Shown here: piece after piece, positions 1-8,304 of the stretch
Layout: each line of letters opens with the position of its first letter
Numbering within the stretch: position 1 is the first letter of the stretch
DNA from: Oceanococcus atlanticus
Lineage (GTDB): Bacteria > Pseudomonadota > Gammaproteobacteria > Nevskiales > Oceanococcaceae
NCBI RefSeq assembly: GCF_002088235.1
Contig: NZ_AQQV01000001.1
Coordinates: 1,364,001-1,428,000, forward strand
Length of the DNA stretch: 64,000 bases
Direction of reading: 5' to 3'
The notes under the pieces: model-generated
Database searches by the model: none
Told to the model about the DNA's origin: nothing
What the model saw: the letters and a program-made list of their open reading frames with translations, nothing else
Position numbers and translations under genes: made by a program

Positions 1-386
1 GCAAGTTTAGAAAGTCTTTTGAAGATGGCCAAGTGCCCGTTTTTTTTGCTTCCTCACCCACAAACCAGGACTTTTCGGCGTACAAAAATGCCCTTTCACG
101 CGCGCTCAGATCGCTCTGTGATGAGTCAATTGATATTCATATCTCGCCGATCAACGCTGAGACAAATACATATCGCGTTTCCATTCAGTTAGATGAGAAA
201 AGCGATAGCCGCTTTTTTGTTAGCCGCCAGGCTGGAACCGCAGATTTTTTTGAATGCTCTGCACTTGAACACAATGATGCGCAAACAAGTGTTGAGTTAG
301 TCAAACCTGCAGAAAAATTCCGATGGACCATTGAGAGCGCGTACACCGATGGCGCGAAGATTATTCAGACCTTCTTGGAAGAATAA
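1..386 (+). CDS. 3' end of an unrecognised transposon cargo gene (5' truncated by window edge)
   Basis: The frame is open from the first bases of the window to the TAA at 384-386, so the true start is probably to the left. An internal GTG at 33 would give 117 residues. The visible part is soluble and mixed alpha/beta, with no signal peptide or membrane segment, and I recognise no domain. The stop is only 2 bp before the TTG start of the nuclease-like gene at 389, so the two are almost certainly co-transcribed and translationally coupled. Base composition is AT-richer than the host core. Both genes lie inside the Tn7-like element, so this is cargo, possibly one subunit of a two-gene defence or mobile-element module (inference). 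Confidence 0.6.
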   Translation, partial: KFRKSFEDGQVPVFFASSPTNQDFSAYKNALSRALRSLCDESIDIHISPINAETNTYRVSIQLDEKSDSRFFVSRQAGTADFFECSALEHNDAQTSVELVKPAEKFRWTIESAYTDGAKIIQTFLEE

Positions 387-388
387 GA

Positions 389-1141
389 TTGATTTCGAAA
401 GGACCACAAAAGAGTTTAGAGGAAATGATCGAGCTTGCTGGTTATAAAAATTCGAAACTCAAGATCATGAATATTGTGGTCAGATGTGCGTTAGAAAGCT
501 TGATCTTTGCAGAATCAAAATTAGCTGATAACTGGGAATCATTTTGCAAGAAAAAAGGCGCCCTTTGTAAGGCTTCAAAATCAATTCAGGGTATAGCCAA
601 GCCTGAGGAGAACGCCGTAACAAACGCTCTAGGCGAGTTCATTGATGAGCACTTAAAAGGGTTGCCCATTGAAGACCCCCTCAGAATGGTCGAGTTTCGC
701 TACGAAAGCCCAAAAAAATCAAAAATACTGGCCGGTTCACATCAAAAAAGAATCGACCTTAAGTTTGAAGCTCGATATCCAAATGGGCCCGAATTTGTAA
801 TTGAAGCCAAGCCATTGTTTTCAAAACGCGACATTAATAGCAAACTTTTAGGACCTTCAGGCCTCGGTCGATTTACCCGAACAGAGGAGCCTTACACAAA
901 TGACCATCTCGCTGCATTATTGGGGTACGTTGTGGACAAGAAGCTGGATTACTGGAACAACAGTCTGAACGAATCCTTAAGCACTGAGGATCATTGTGAG
1001 CAGATGGAAACCGTCATCCTTCCCATCTGGAAAAGTGACATACCATCAACACGCCATGCACGCCCCTCAGGCGTTCAACCAATCTGGATGTTGCATCTAT
1101 TGGTGACATACCCTGAATCTGCACACCCACATGACGCATGA
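389..1141 (+). CDS. PD-(D/E)XK nuclease-like cargo protein
   Basis: This 250-residue soluble protein starts with TTG at 389; an in-frame ATG at 425 (Met13) is the alternative. The middle carries a restriction-endonuclease-fold signature: Asp123 in a hydrophobic strand (RIDLKF), about 15 residues, then Glu139-Ala-Lys141 ending the next strand (FVIEAK), with an acidic N-terminal helix around Glu83. In this fold those residues coordinate metal and catalyse phosphodiester cleavage; activity here is inferred. The C-terminal part (residues 155-250) is unrecognised. It follows the partial upstream gene by 2 bp, so the pair forms one operon. It could act in phage or plasmid defence, or be an inactive fold. 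I cannot assign it to a named system. Confidence 0.65.
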   Translation: MISKGPQKSLEEMIELAGYKNSKLKIMNIVVRCALESLIFAESKLADNWESFCKKKGALCKASKSIQGIAKPEENAVTNALGEFIDEHLKGLPIEDPLRMVEFRYESPKKSKILAGSHQKRIDLKFEARYPNGPEFVIEAKPLFSKRDINSKLLGPSGLGRFTRTEEPYTNDHLAALLGYVVDKKLDYWNNSLNESLSTEDHCEQMETVILPIWKSDIPSTRHARPSGVQPIWMLHLLVTYPESAHPHDA

Positions 1142-1806
1142 TCTAACCGCTGCAGGTATGCAGACCGTGCAGATAGCTCAAATGGCCAACCCCCGCTGAA
1201 TCTTGAATCGCAGTAAATGCGATCAACTCTCGCTCGGCCATCGGCAGCAAACCCCAGGTATTCTGGTAAATTCTATGCGGACCTTTTGCTGGCGAGCGGT
1301 GGCAACATGCCTTACGAGGCAGTCACTGAAACCCGCCTATGCTTGGACCGGTCTAAAGTCACCGTTTCCCACCGTCGCGCAGAGCCCGCATCTGAGCGAA
1401 CCGATCACTTAATTGATTGAGCGCCTGCATCTCCTCCAGCCTTTCTCTTACGCTCAACTTCAGATTTCGCTTAATCATGAAATCGCGTGCGCCCTCGTGC
1501 GTGCCATAGCGCCAGCGCCAGGCCTGATCATCTGCGCTGAGACCTTCGTCGGGTTTGTCGTCCACGCGTTGACTCTATTCCTGTCGGCTGTTCGACCAAA
1601 CGGACGCAGCACTTGCCGCCTGCGCTCTCACTACGGGAACAACCACCTTTGTACCGTTAACGAAAAAATCCGCAACGAAATCGGACGCACAGCGGGATCT
1701 TCACGCGTGGCACCACACCATAGTGCAGATTGGTGACGCGTGATGGTCAATTGCTTGCTGCACTTACAGATTAGCTCGTGACTCGCTCGCCGCTCCACGT
1801 CGAGGC
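1142..1806. other. Intergenic stretch with no convincing gene
   Basis: Between the nuclease-like gene and the convergent exported-protein gene there are 665 bp without a strong coding signal. Several overlapping open frames exist on both strands, the longest on the plus strand at 1413-1736, but none has a clear ribosome binding site or recognisable protein. The most protein-like is a short minus-strand frame at 1359-1565, listed separately. I see no hairpin-plus-U-tract terminator, tRNA or direct-repeat array. It may be degraded cargo. Confidence 0.5.
1359..1565 (-). CDS. Possible small helical protein (68 aa), uncertain
   Basis: A GTG-initiated frame in the cargo gap. The predicted protein is charged and helix-rich in its C-terminal half (ERLEEMQALNQLSDRFAQM), which looks like a heptad-repeat or antitoxin-like helix rather than random translation. 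An AGGA lies about 11 nt before the GTG, and an in-frame TAG lies 15 nt upstream, so the frame cannot extend further. No partner toxin is visible next to it: the next gene on this strand is the exported protein ending at 1807. It may be a decayed fragment. I do not recognise the family. Confidence 0.25.
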   Translation of the reverse strand: MDDKPDEGLSADDQAWRWRYGTHEGARDFMIKRNLKLSVRERLEEMQALNQLSDRFAQMRALRDGGKR

Positions 1807-2766
1807 TTATTTTTGCTCTGGAGGGGCTAGCTTCCCGGAAAATTCCTGACGGGCACTGGACCCGAGAAAATCGTAGCTGAACGCAATAAAAAATGCGTGA
1901 TCATTTCGCGTGTCCAGCGTGTCGATCGCGTTAGCGGCCGGCAGCTCATCCCCCACTTGATAGCCATTAGGCAGAGTAGTGACTTTGCCGAACATTTCAC
2001 CCAACGTAATTTTGAATTCCCCAAAGCCGAGAGACACGCCGGCCATACGTGTTGTTTCCTCGCCCTGACCTACGCCGATTCCAAAAGTCAAAGCAAAATC
2101 CATGTCCAGGGCATCAAAACGAAACTGCGGGTGACTCACGTGGGCGAAAAATCCGGCCCCTGGGCTGATGGCGTCTTCTGCGTTTCCGTTGCGCTGTACC
2201 GTGAATACCTGCATGTCCTCCTGGCCTTCGACAGACATCGTCGTTGTGTTGACCGAATACTTCCTGTTGATGAGCTCAGATATGGTGAAGCCGCCAGAAA
2301 AGCTCAGCCCCCAACCAACATTCGCAGGTACGCGTAAGATGTACGTCCGATCTTCCAGGGGCGTTGCCTTCCCACCCGCTTGAATGACCTGCAACGCTTT
2401 GGTCGAATCTTTACGGGTGACATTCACTACATAGCCTGCATTTTTAGCGGCGTGAATCCATTTCGCCGTAATCTGTTCGCCGGTGCAGGGCGGCGCTGCC
2501 AGAGCGCCTTGATCTTTCTGCTGCCCGGCGCCTGGCGGCGGTGTGTATCCCAGGTACTTGATGTAGACGTCGTTTTTGCAAGTATCGATGATTGTCAGCT
2601 CGATCTCATCGCCTGGCTTGACGTCGATCTCATATTCGGTGCCGTTGGCATTGGAAATCTGCGATAAGGTCAGCTTGCCGCCGGACAACTCAACAGGTGA
2701 GCCACTCCCCCCCCACGCCGACGACCAACCGAATGACAACGCGATAGCTATAGCTATGATTCTCAT
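1807..2766 (-). CDS. Unrecognised exported protein, possibly outer-membrane associated
   Basis: About 319 residues from the ATG at 2766. This start is preferred to one 30 nt upstream because GGGGGAG precedes it at good spacing and it gives a clean signal peptide (MRIIAIAIALSFGWSSAWG, then the mature protein). The mature protein has a beta-rich N-terminal domain (about 20-140) with two cysteines that could form a disulfide. A C-terminal half of alternating aromatic and hydrophobic strands suggests a barrel or surface beta protein. No family is recognised. It is transposon cargo, divergent from the gene at 3013; the 246-bp gap between them contains a perfect palindrome. An exported cargo protein is atypical of intracellular defence modules. 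Confidence 0.6.
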   Translation of the reverse strand: MRIIAIAIALSFGWSSAWGGSGSPVELSGGKLTLSQISNANGTEYEIDVKPGDEIELTIIDTCKNDVYIKYLGYTPPPGAGQQKDQGALAAPPCTGEQITAKWIHAAKNAGYVVNVTRKDSTKALQVIQAGGKATPLEDRTYILRVPANVGWGLSFSGGFTISELINRKYSVNTTTMSVEGQEDMQVFTVQRNGNAEDAISPGAGFFAHVSHPQFRFDALDMDFALTFGIGVGQGEETTRMAGVSLGFGEFKITLGEMFGKVTTLPNGYQVGDELPAANAIDTLDTRNDHAFFIAFSYDFLGSSARQEFSGKLAPPEQK

Positions 2767-2877
2767 TGACTCACTCCCCCATGAGCTCACGTTCAATATA
2801 GCTACAAACTAAAAGCCAGGTCCAGCACGTCAAGCCCCAGAAATCATCAAATACGAGGTGCAACGCTAGTCGCTCGA

Positions 2878-2894
2878 TACAAGTGGAACTTGTA
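2878..2894. promoter_or_regulatory. Perfect 17-bp palindrome, candidate operator
   Basis: TACAAGTGGAACTTGTA is a 7-bp inverted repeat around a 3-bp centre. It lies between two divergent cargo genes (starts at 2766 and 3013), where a shared operator would be expected. There is no U-tract, so it is not a terminator. No DNA-binding protein is visible in the cargo, so the regulator would lie outside the window or be host-encoded. The role is inferred. Confidence 0.4.
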
Positions 2895-3012
2895 ACAGTG
2901 TTGGAATGGTATCTGTGCTCTGGCAATAAGTGAAAACTACGAGTAGGTTGATACTCCGCCTATCTCACGCAGCCCGCTATGACTGTCAACGGGAAGCATT
3001 CAGGAGGTTGAG

Positions 3013-3537
3013 ATGACACCGGTTCCAAACAAGCAGTTGTTAGCCCAAGCGGTGGAGCATTTTCAGTTAGAAAAGCCTTGTTTCTATCGAGTGGTGCGAA
3101 ATTGGCTACTGTTTGCGATACCCATGAAAGCACTGAATAACGAATGGTCCTTCCATATTGCAGGAGATGAGCCGGACGGAAGATACTACGGTGTTGTAAG
3201 CAGTCCTGTGCTTGCAGCAAATGCTTTAGGCCATGCCCGCACGCGCTCTCGATGGTATGTGCCTGAAGGCAAACCGGCTCGACTTGTAACTGAGCTCAGC
3301 GAAGAGGCCAGGTTTTATCTCGATGGCTACATCACCAAGGAGCAAGCCACAATTGAGCAGGTCTTTGTGATCGCAAATCCGGTTCAGTTCCTCCAAGCAC
3401 ATTGGCCCCTCATTGAAGGTCCACAGCCATCAGGGGCAGGTTCAAGCTTTTCGAACGATGATGTCGTCGCTAGCGTTTTGCCTATGGATTTGCTCGCAGC
3501 CCATATGAAGTCGATCGATGATTCCCAGGAAGAATAG
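3013..3537 (+). CDS. Unrecognised soluble cargo protein (174 aa)
   Basis: A well-formed gene: AGGAGG lies about 7 nt before the ATG at 3013 and the frame ends with TAG at 3537. The protein has no signal peptide or membrane segment. Its N-terminal third begins with a helix and hydrophobic strands (residues 5-45), and the last 40 residues are acidic and probably flexible. I recognise no family. It lies between the exported cargo gene, which is divergent, and tniQ, which is convergent and ends at 3730, so it is monocistronic cargo of the Tn7-like element. The 192 bp between its stop and the tniQ stop show nothing I can name. Confidence 0.6.
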   Translation: MTPVPNKQLLAQAVEHFQLEKPCFYRVVRNWLLFAIPMKALNNEWSFHIAGDEPDGRYYGVVSSPVLAANALGHARTRSRWYVPEGKPARLVTELSEEARFYLDGYITKEQATIEQVFVIANPVQFLQAHWPLIEGPQPSGAGSSFSNDDVVASVLPMDLLAAHMKSIDDSQEE

Positions 3538-3729
3538 GGCGCCGGCGAGCGTCCACCGCAACTCGACCTTGAGGTGCAAGACTCCGCGCTCAGTGTTGCC
3601 CAGCTTTTCAGCAGTAGGTTTCGACTACATCGAGCGCTTCCACAATCCCAGGATGCGGCGTGGAGTGAGTGCGGTCGACCAGACGTTTGCAACTCTTATC
3701 AAACCGTCGCCGAACCCAAGACACGGGGG

Positions 3730-4791
3730 CTAATACAATCTACCTCGCGCTCTGTAGATCTCGGTATGTCCTATCGTGTCGCGCTGGAGAACTAAACGTT
3801 CTCTTGGTTCTGCAGAGTTCCGCCTCTGATAGGCTCGCCTTTCTGGACCAGGCACCAGATTGATGAACTTCCTTGCAATATCGTCCGAACCTGGGCGCCC
3901 TAGGAATTCCTCTAAGAGCAAACTGTTCCCTATCGCCTCACGCAGTAAGTCTGCGATGAATTCACTTCCAGCCTGATAGATCTGCCAAATTATCGGTAAC
4001 AGTCGAATCCGCTCCACAACTGGCTGAAACACGATTGGGGCACTCAGCACTGGCGGCACCCACGCTGAATACCCTCGCGACTGAATCGCAGAAGCGAATC
4101 GATCTGCGTGGCTTGAACGAGCTGACAAGCACCAAAAAAGATGGGCGAACCCACCCCATTCTTGATCATATGAGGCGCGGAACTCCGATTCAGCCTGCGC
4201 ACGTTGGTACTTCTGGGACCTCGCATCAAGGGAATAACTCGGCGCGTCGAGTAGGCACGCCTCACATTTCGAACACTGTGTAATACGGCAACCTTCAACA
4301 CGATGTGAAGCAAGCGGAGCGTCGCAACCGTGACACGAGTCCAAAAGCGCGACACTATGGGCAGGGCATGCGACGTTAAGCGCATTTCGCCATGCTCGCC
4401 GAAAGTACGGTTCTCGCCCCTCCCTCAGGCAAGCCGGGCAATATTGGAGTGCGTGTCGTGTGCGGTCTCGGTGATTCAATCCTACGACCAACATGACTCT
4501 GGTTCGTTGAATCTCATCCGAAGGCAACGACCCGCATCGAAGCAGTTGCAGGATGTAGTCGCCAACATCAACGTCGAGTCTGCGTGCGACCTGAAGTACC
4601 TCCTCAGGCCCAAAGCACCGATCGATATCGACGTTCCATATTTCTCGAGCACCAAAATATTGCAAACGAAACTCGTGTGGTGTTAGACCAGCTCGCTTAC
4701 AAAGCCTTAGGAACCAGGACGAGATCAGCTCATCACCGAACGGAGTCGCGCGGAGGTGCTTTGAGACTATGCTGCCTTCAAGTTCATCCAT
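3730..4791 (-). CDS. tniQ: TniQ/TnsD-family target-selection protein
   Basis: A 353-residue TniQ-family protein, the DNA-targeting or adaptor subunit that recruits TnsC in Tn7-like transposition. The N-terminal region (residues 15-60, PFGDELISSWFLRLC) is the typical TniQ opening. It is followed by zinc-ribbon cysteines and histidines: C118-x2-C121, C142-x2-H145, C153-x2-C156, then C168, C173 and C176. It is longer than the minimal TniQ of CRISPR-associated elements but shorter than canonical TnsD of about 500 residues. Its ATG at 4791 directly abuts the tnsC stop (TGA-ATG), so translation is coupled. As the only TniQ seen, it is the best candidate for recognising comM. Confidence 0.85.
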   Translation of the reverse strand: MDELEGSIVSKHLRATPFGDELISSWFLRLCKRAGLTPHEFRLQYFGAREIWNVDIDRCFGPEEVLQVARRLDVDVGDYILQLLRCGSLPSDEIQRTRVMLVVGLNHRDRTRHALQYCPACLREGREPYFRRAWRNALNVACPAHSVALLDSCHGCDAPLASHRVEGCRITQCSKCEACLLDAPSYSLDARSQKYQRAQAESEFRASYDQEWGGFAHLFWCLSARSSHADRFASAIQSRGYSAWVPPVLSAPIVFQPVVERIRLLPIIWQIYQAGSEFIADLLREAIGNSLLLEEFLGRPGSDDIARKFINLVPGPERRAYQRRNSAEPRERLVLQRDTIGHTEIYRARGRLY

Positions 4792-5700
4792 TCACAACAA
4801 GGCGCGCTCGCGCGGCGGCACCCAACCGGATTCGCTGATCATCGCTGGGCACAGCGACTGCTCGCCTTCTCTGAGAGCGTAGCTGAGCATGGCGTCAATG
4901 AGTTCAACGAACTCACCAATACAGCCATCAGCTGCTCGATGCAGGGCCTTCGCAAAGGCTGCACTAGCAAGTCCAGAGCGCACTGGTAGCGGAATCATCG
5001 CCTCCATTTGAATTAGAAGTCGTTGCCACTCCCTATCGCACTGCCATGCGTCCAAAGCAAGCGTCTTGAAGCGATTGAGGAAAGCGCTATCCAGTTGCAT
5101 CACACTGCGAATCTGCTTGGTACCGAAGCAGGCAACCGGGACTTTGGTACGAACTGTCGTGTAGCGAACAGCGCTCAAAATCTCACGCTGTTTCTTTGGA
5201 GGGCCATTAACTGCGTTGTTAAATTCATCGATGATGATTAGCTTGGTGTTGAACTCGCGCAGAAAGCCTAGGGCACGAGCCTTGTTCCGCACCAGAGGCG
5301 CTTCCGGGTCATTCGAGATCCCAAGCGCGGTCAAAAGCTCGCTCCAGTACTCGCGAACGCTCGGACCTTCCATTGCAGGGATGAATGCCACAGGTACGAT
5401 CGGGCATTGAGTGTCGGGGTCCACGTAGGCCTTGTTGCGTCGCTTAACACTCAGGCCGAGTTGTGTTTTCCCGTTGTTGGATGGCCCCACGATTATCCTG
5501 CACGGCATTCTCGACACCTGATCCCGCTTGATGATGTCTTCAAGGTCGCGCGTAATCTCGTTGGCACGCGTGTAGGGAATCCATCGTTCCTGACGGAAGA
5601 ACGCCAGACGCTCCTGGTCACCTGCCGAAACGATCTCGCCCGCTTTGAAGTGCAGGTGAGGGTATTGCGGGTGCGTGCCGTTGGCGTTGGGTTCAGTCAC
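4792..5700 (-). CDS. tniB: TnsC/TniB-family AAA+ ATPase
   Basis: 302 residues of the TniB/TnsC AAA+ family, the ATP-dependent regulator that bridges target-bound TniQ and the TnsB transposase. Walker A is GPSNNGKT at residues 72-79 and Walker B is LIIIDE at 154-159. A sensor-like FGT follows near residue 197. The start is a GTG at 5700 that overlaps the tnsB stop by 8 nt (GTGACTGA), so it is translationally coupled. It is shorter than Tn7 TnsC (about 555 residues) and in the size range of TniB, and lacks the long extensions of classical TnsC. Confidence 0.9.
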   Translation of the reverse strand: MTEPNANGTHPQYPHLHFKAGEIVSAGDQERLAFFRQERWIPYTRANEITRDLEDIIKRDQVSRMPCRIIVGPSNNGKTQLGLSVKRRNKAYVDPDTQCPIVPVAFIPAMEGPSVREYWSELLTALGISNDPEAPLVRNKARALGFLREFNTKLIIIDEFNNAVNGPPKKQREILSAVRYTTVRTKVPVACFGTKQIRSVMQLDSAFLNRFKTLALDAWQCDREWQRLLIQMEAMIPLPVRSGLASAAFAKALHRAADGCIGEFVELIDAMLSYALREGEQSLCPAMISESGWVPPRERALL

Positions 5701-7582
5701 TCAATGTCTCGATTGCACCTAAATCAAGGTCGTCTATGTTGAGGTCATCCAGTAAGCCGTCATCACCTGGTGCGGGTAGAGGCGCGGACGCAGCGTTTGT
5801 CCTCAAAGCCTCAGTGCGATCAACCGATTGTGCACGCGCGACCTTTTTCTGCTGCTCTTTGCGAGCCTGTTTGGTCTTCTTCTGCGATCTAGCCTTACGT
5901 CGCTCCATGTCCTCCATGGCACGGAATACTGCATCCTCATCATAATCACGAAGGCCCTGCTCCCGGAGACGGCGGTTCGCCTCTTCGATCTCCCACCAAG
6001 AGCAATTGGACCTACCTAGATTTGCGAAATGCAACTCGATGTAGTCGCGTTGCTCGTGGTCGTAGAGATAGACTGGGCTCGCCTTTCGGCGATCTAGCCG
6101 GATGATGTACCGCCCGTCGTCAGTATGTGGATTGCGCTGCCCCACAAACCTCTCAATTTCTGGACCGTAAAACCGCACGTTCATGATTTGTACGCCGTAC
6201 TGCTGCACTGTGCGGTATTCAATAGGTAAGAAATCGCACAGCATCCGTTGCGCGTTCTGCGGGACGTCTGGAATACCACGGCCGACCGTGTTCTCGGCTC
6301 CAAGCAGAAGCTCCTGGTGAACAGCAAAAGGAACACGACCACCGAGCCCCCTATGACGCTGCTTCTGGTAGATATTCACGATCCAATGAACCAGCAGTTC
6401 TTCGATCTCTCTCATCGTAAAGATCGCCCGCTTCTCCGAGTTGTATCGGACCTTCCGGCGATCTGGTGTCTCAATCTTCCCCGGAAACTGAACAAGTTTC
6501 CCGTTTGCAGTACCTAGTAGACGCTCAATATGCCCACCCCATTTCGCACGCTTGACAGGCCTCCATGTCAAGTCAATACCATTGAAGTCACATCCTTTCT
6601 GAACGGCCTCAGCGCGAAAGTCCGGCCCGTTGTCGCAGTGAATTGAGTCGGGAATACCCCACACCGGCCACTCGCCTTCCACTCCCAGTTCTTCCAGGTA
6701 CTGGTCTTTCGGAAAGATGGCGTTATGAACGCACAGAGCGACGGACTGCACGCTCGGCGGGTCAAGCGAAACGAAAACACCACCCACCATACGATCAGAT
6801 GTATCGATCGCCATGGTCAGATAAGGGCGCCCTGAAAACTCGCGGCCTTCGTCATCTACGATCGCAACGTCCATTGGAGTATGGTCGATCTGATAGATAC
6901 CCAAATTGGTCTTGTTGTTCGGTAGCGAGCTTGGCGATGCGGTGAACTGCTCTTCGTCTCTTCGCTCTCTGCGAACGCGCGATGTTCCCCTGCCTCTCTC
7001 GCGGTCGATTCGGTCCCTTACAGTGTTCGCGGCAGGCTTTCGCAGGCCGAGAACATGGCAGCGCCGGTGAACTTCTTCTATGACGGCGGCGGGACGTGGC
7101 GCCTCAACAGTTTTGTACTTCTCACCAATGACGTCAGCAATAACCTGCTCAACACGATCATCGAGCCGAAAAGTTACGTCAGTCCTATCTGTTCTGCCGT
7201 CGACAAGCCCGAACAACCCCAACTCTCTATATCTACGCAGGTAGCGATACAACGTGGCTGGCGAACTGTTTACCTCTTCTGAACGTTCTTCCACGTCGGC
7301 TCTCGACCTGCGTCGCTGATTAAGCAGAGGTTCGATCAGTTCCAGGCGCGCTTTTGCTTCAGACCATTGTTCGTCCGTGTACTTCGATACATCTTGCCGC
7401 TTAGCGGTTAGGCCCTCATTGGGCTTTGTAACGGCGCGCAGTTTCGACGTTTTGGTGATTTCGAGTTCACCTGTAGCCGGGTCCAACACGACACAGCGCT
7501 GCAGGTTTATTACCGTTTGAAGAACGACCTCCCGACCGGATACCTCATAGGTGTTTCCGTTGGTAATGGAGAGGACGCTCAT
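5693..7582 (-). CDS. tnsB: TnsB/TniA-family DDE transposase
   Basis: About 629 residues. The start is placed at the ATG at 7582, which overlaps the tnsA stop as ATGA; an upstream in-frame start would overlap tnsA by about 100 bp. Helix-turn-helix DNA-binding regions occupy roughly residues 65-200. The integrase core follows with Asp233 (YQIDHT), Asp317 (HCDNG) and Glu353 (GGHIERL), giving DD35E spacing. It then has a beta-barrel and a basic C-terminal tail (about 560-600) probably contacting TnsC. It cuts and joins the 3' ends of the element. It binds the terminal repeats, which overlap the tnsA start, so it may repress its own operon as reported for Tn7. Confidence 0.92.
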   Translation of the reverse strand: MSVLSITNGNTYEVSGREVVLQTVINLQRCVVLDPATGELEITKTSKLRAVTKPNEGLTAKRQDVSKYTDEQWSEAKARLELIEPLLNQRRRSRADVEERSEEVNSSPATLYRYLRRYRELGLFGLVDGRTDRTDVTFRLDDRVEQVIADVIGEKYKTVEAPRPAAVIEEVHRRCHVLGLRKPAANTVRDRIDRERGRGTSRVRRERRDEEQFTASPSSLPNNKTNLGIYQIDHTPMDVAIVDDEGREFSGRPYLTMAIDTSDRMVGGVFVSLDPPSVQSVALCVHNAIFPKDQYLEELGVEGEWPVWGIPDSIHCDNGPDFRAEAVQKGCDFNGIDLTWRPVKRAKWGGHIERLLGTANGKLVQFPGKIETPDRRKVRYNSEKRAIFTMREIEELLVHWIVNIYQKQRHRGLGGRVPFAVHQELLLGAENTVGRGIPDVPQNAQRMLCDFLPIEYRTVQQYGVQIMNVRFYGPEIERFVGQRNPHTDDGRYIIRLDRRKASPVYLYDHEQRDYIELHFANLGRSNCSWWEIEEANRRLREQGLRDYDEDAVFRAMEDMERRKARSQKKTKQARKEQQKKVARAQSVDRTEALRTNAASAPLPAPGDDGLLDDLNIDDLDLGAIETLSD

Positions 7583-8304
7583 CGCTTTGATGCCCGTATA
7601 GCCGTGGTGGGCGTTATCGGCTTTAACGGGTCCAGTCGGAGTTGCCCACGCGCTACAAGTGCCCAGAGAGTCGACCAGCACTCCGCCATCTTCAGTGGCT
7701 CGATACCCTCTGCTGCTGCCAGCGCCCGAGCCTCAATCCCAGGTGCAGCTTGCACCATGCGTTTGAGCCGTAGCGCTAGCAATTCGTCGTACGAGCGTGT
7801 CCGGAAGCTTCGAAGGAAGAGCGCGTTCTCAAGCTTCTGAGTGCGAATAGTCTTCTCGGTCGCCACTTCGAAGTCCCAACCCATCTGCTCACTGTATGCA
7901 CGTCCAGCCGCGAACTTCATCTCGTATTCGGACTTGTTCCTCTCATAGTCATTCGTCTCTTTGATCTCGTACAGGGTAGGTGCGCGTCCGCTTTCGTCGG
8001 AGTAGCTCACAAGAGCATCGGGGTAGTAACGCCGAGATCGACCAGCAGTATCGATAAAGTGAATGCAGACCGGCTGATGACGAACCTCAATCACGTCGAA
8101 ATCGAACGCATCGATAGATTGGTAGAAGTTGCGCTCTAGTGGTCCTTCGAAGCGCACGGTTGAGCCGCACCGCGTGCGGATTACACCGGTTATAAAGAGA
8201 TAGTTGCGTCGAATCTCTCGAGCTGGGGAACTGGAGAAAGTAGTCTCATTTTTTAGCGAAAAAAATGAAACAGAATCATCTATTGTTGAGTCATGTCTCG
8301 CCAT
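7579..8304 (-). CDS. tnsA: TnsA-family endonuclease (5'-strand cleavage)
   Basis: About 241 residues from the ATG at 8304; an ATG at 8331 is possible, but it lies deeper in the terminal repeats. The N-terminal domain has the TnsA nuclease signature: Glu57 (PLER), Asp96 (YYPD) and Glu113-Ile-Lys115, corresponding to the Glu, Asp and Gln/Lys catalytic residues of Tn7 TnsA. The C-terminal helical domain (about 150-241) would contact TnsC. TnsA cuts the 5' ends so that the element leaves the donor by cut-and-paste instead of forming cointegrates. The start codon lies inside a terminal repeat and no Shine-Dalgarno is evident, so expression should be sensitive to TnsB binding. Confidence 0.88.
   Translation of the reverse strand: MARHDSTIDDSVSFFSLKNETTFSSSPAREIRRNYLFITGVIRTRCGSTVRFEGPLERNFYQSIDAFDFDVIEVRHQPVCIHFIDTAGRSRRYYPDALVSYSDESGRAPTLYEIKETNDYERNKSEYEMKFAAGRAYSEQMGWDFEVATEKTIRTQKLENALFLRSFRTRSYDELLALRLKRMVQAAPGIEARALAAAEGIEPLKMAECWSTLWALVARGQLRLDPLKPITPTTAIRASKR

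Noticed and set aside
1413-1736. 107-residue plus-strand frame in the cargo gap
   Set aside because: No ribosome binding site, biased and low-complexity composition, and it overlaps a more protein-like minus-strand frame. Not supported.
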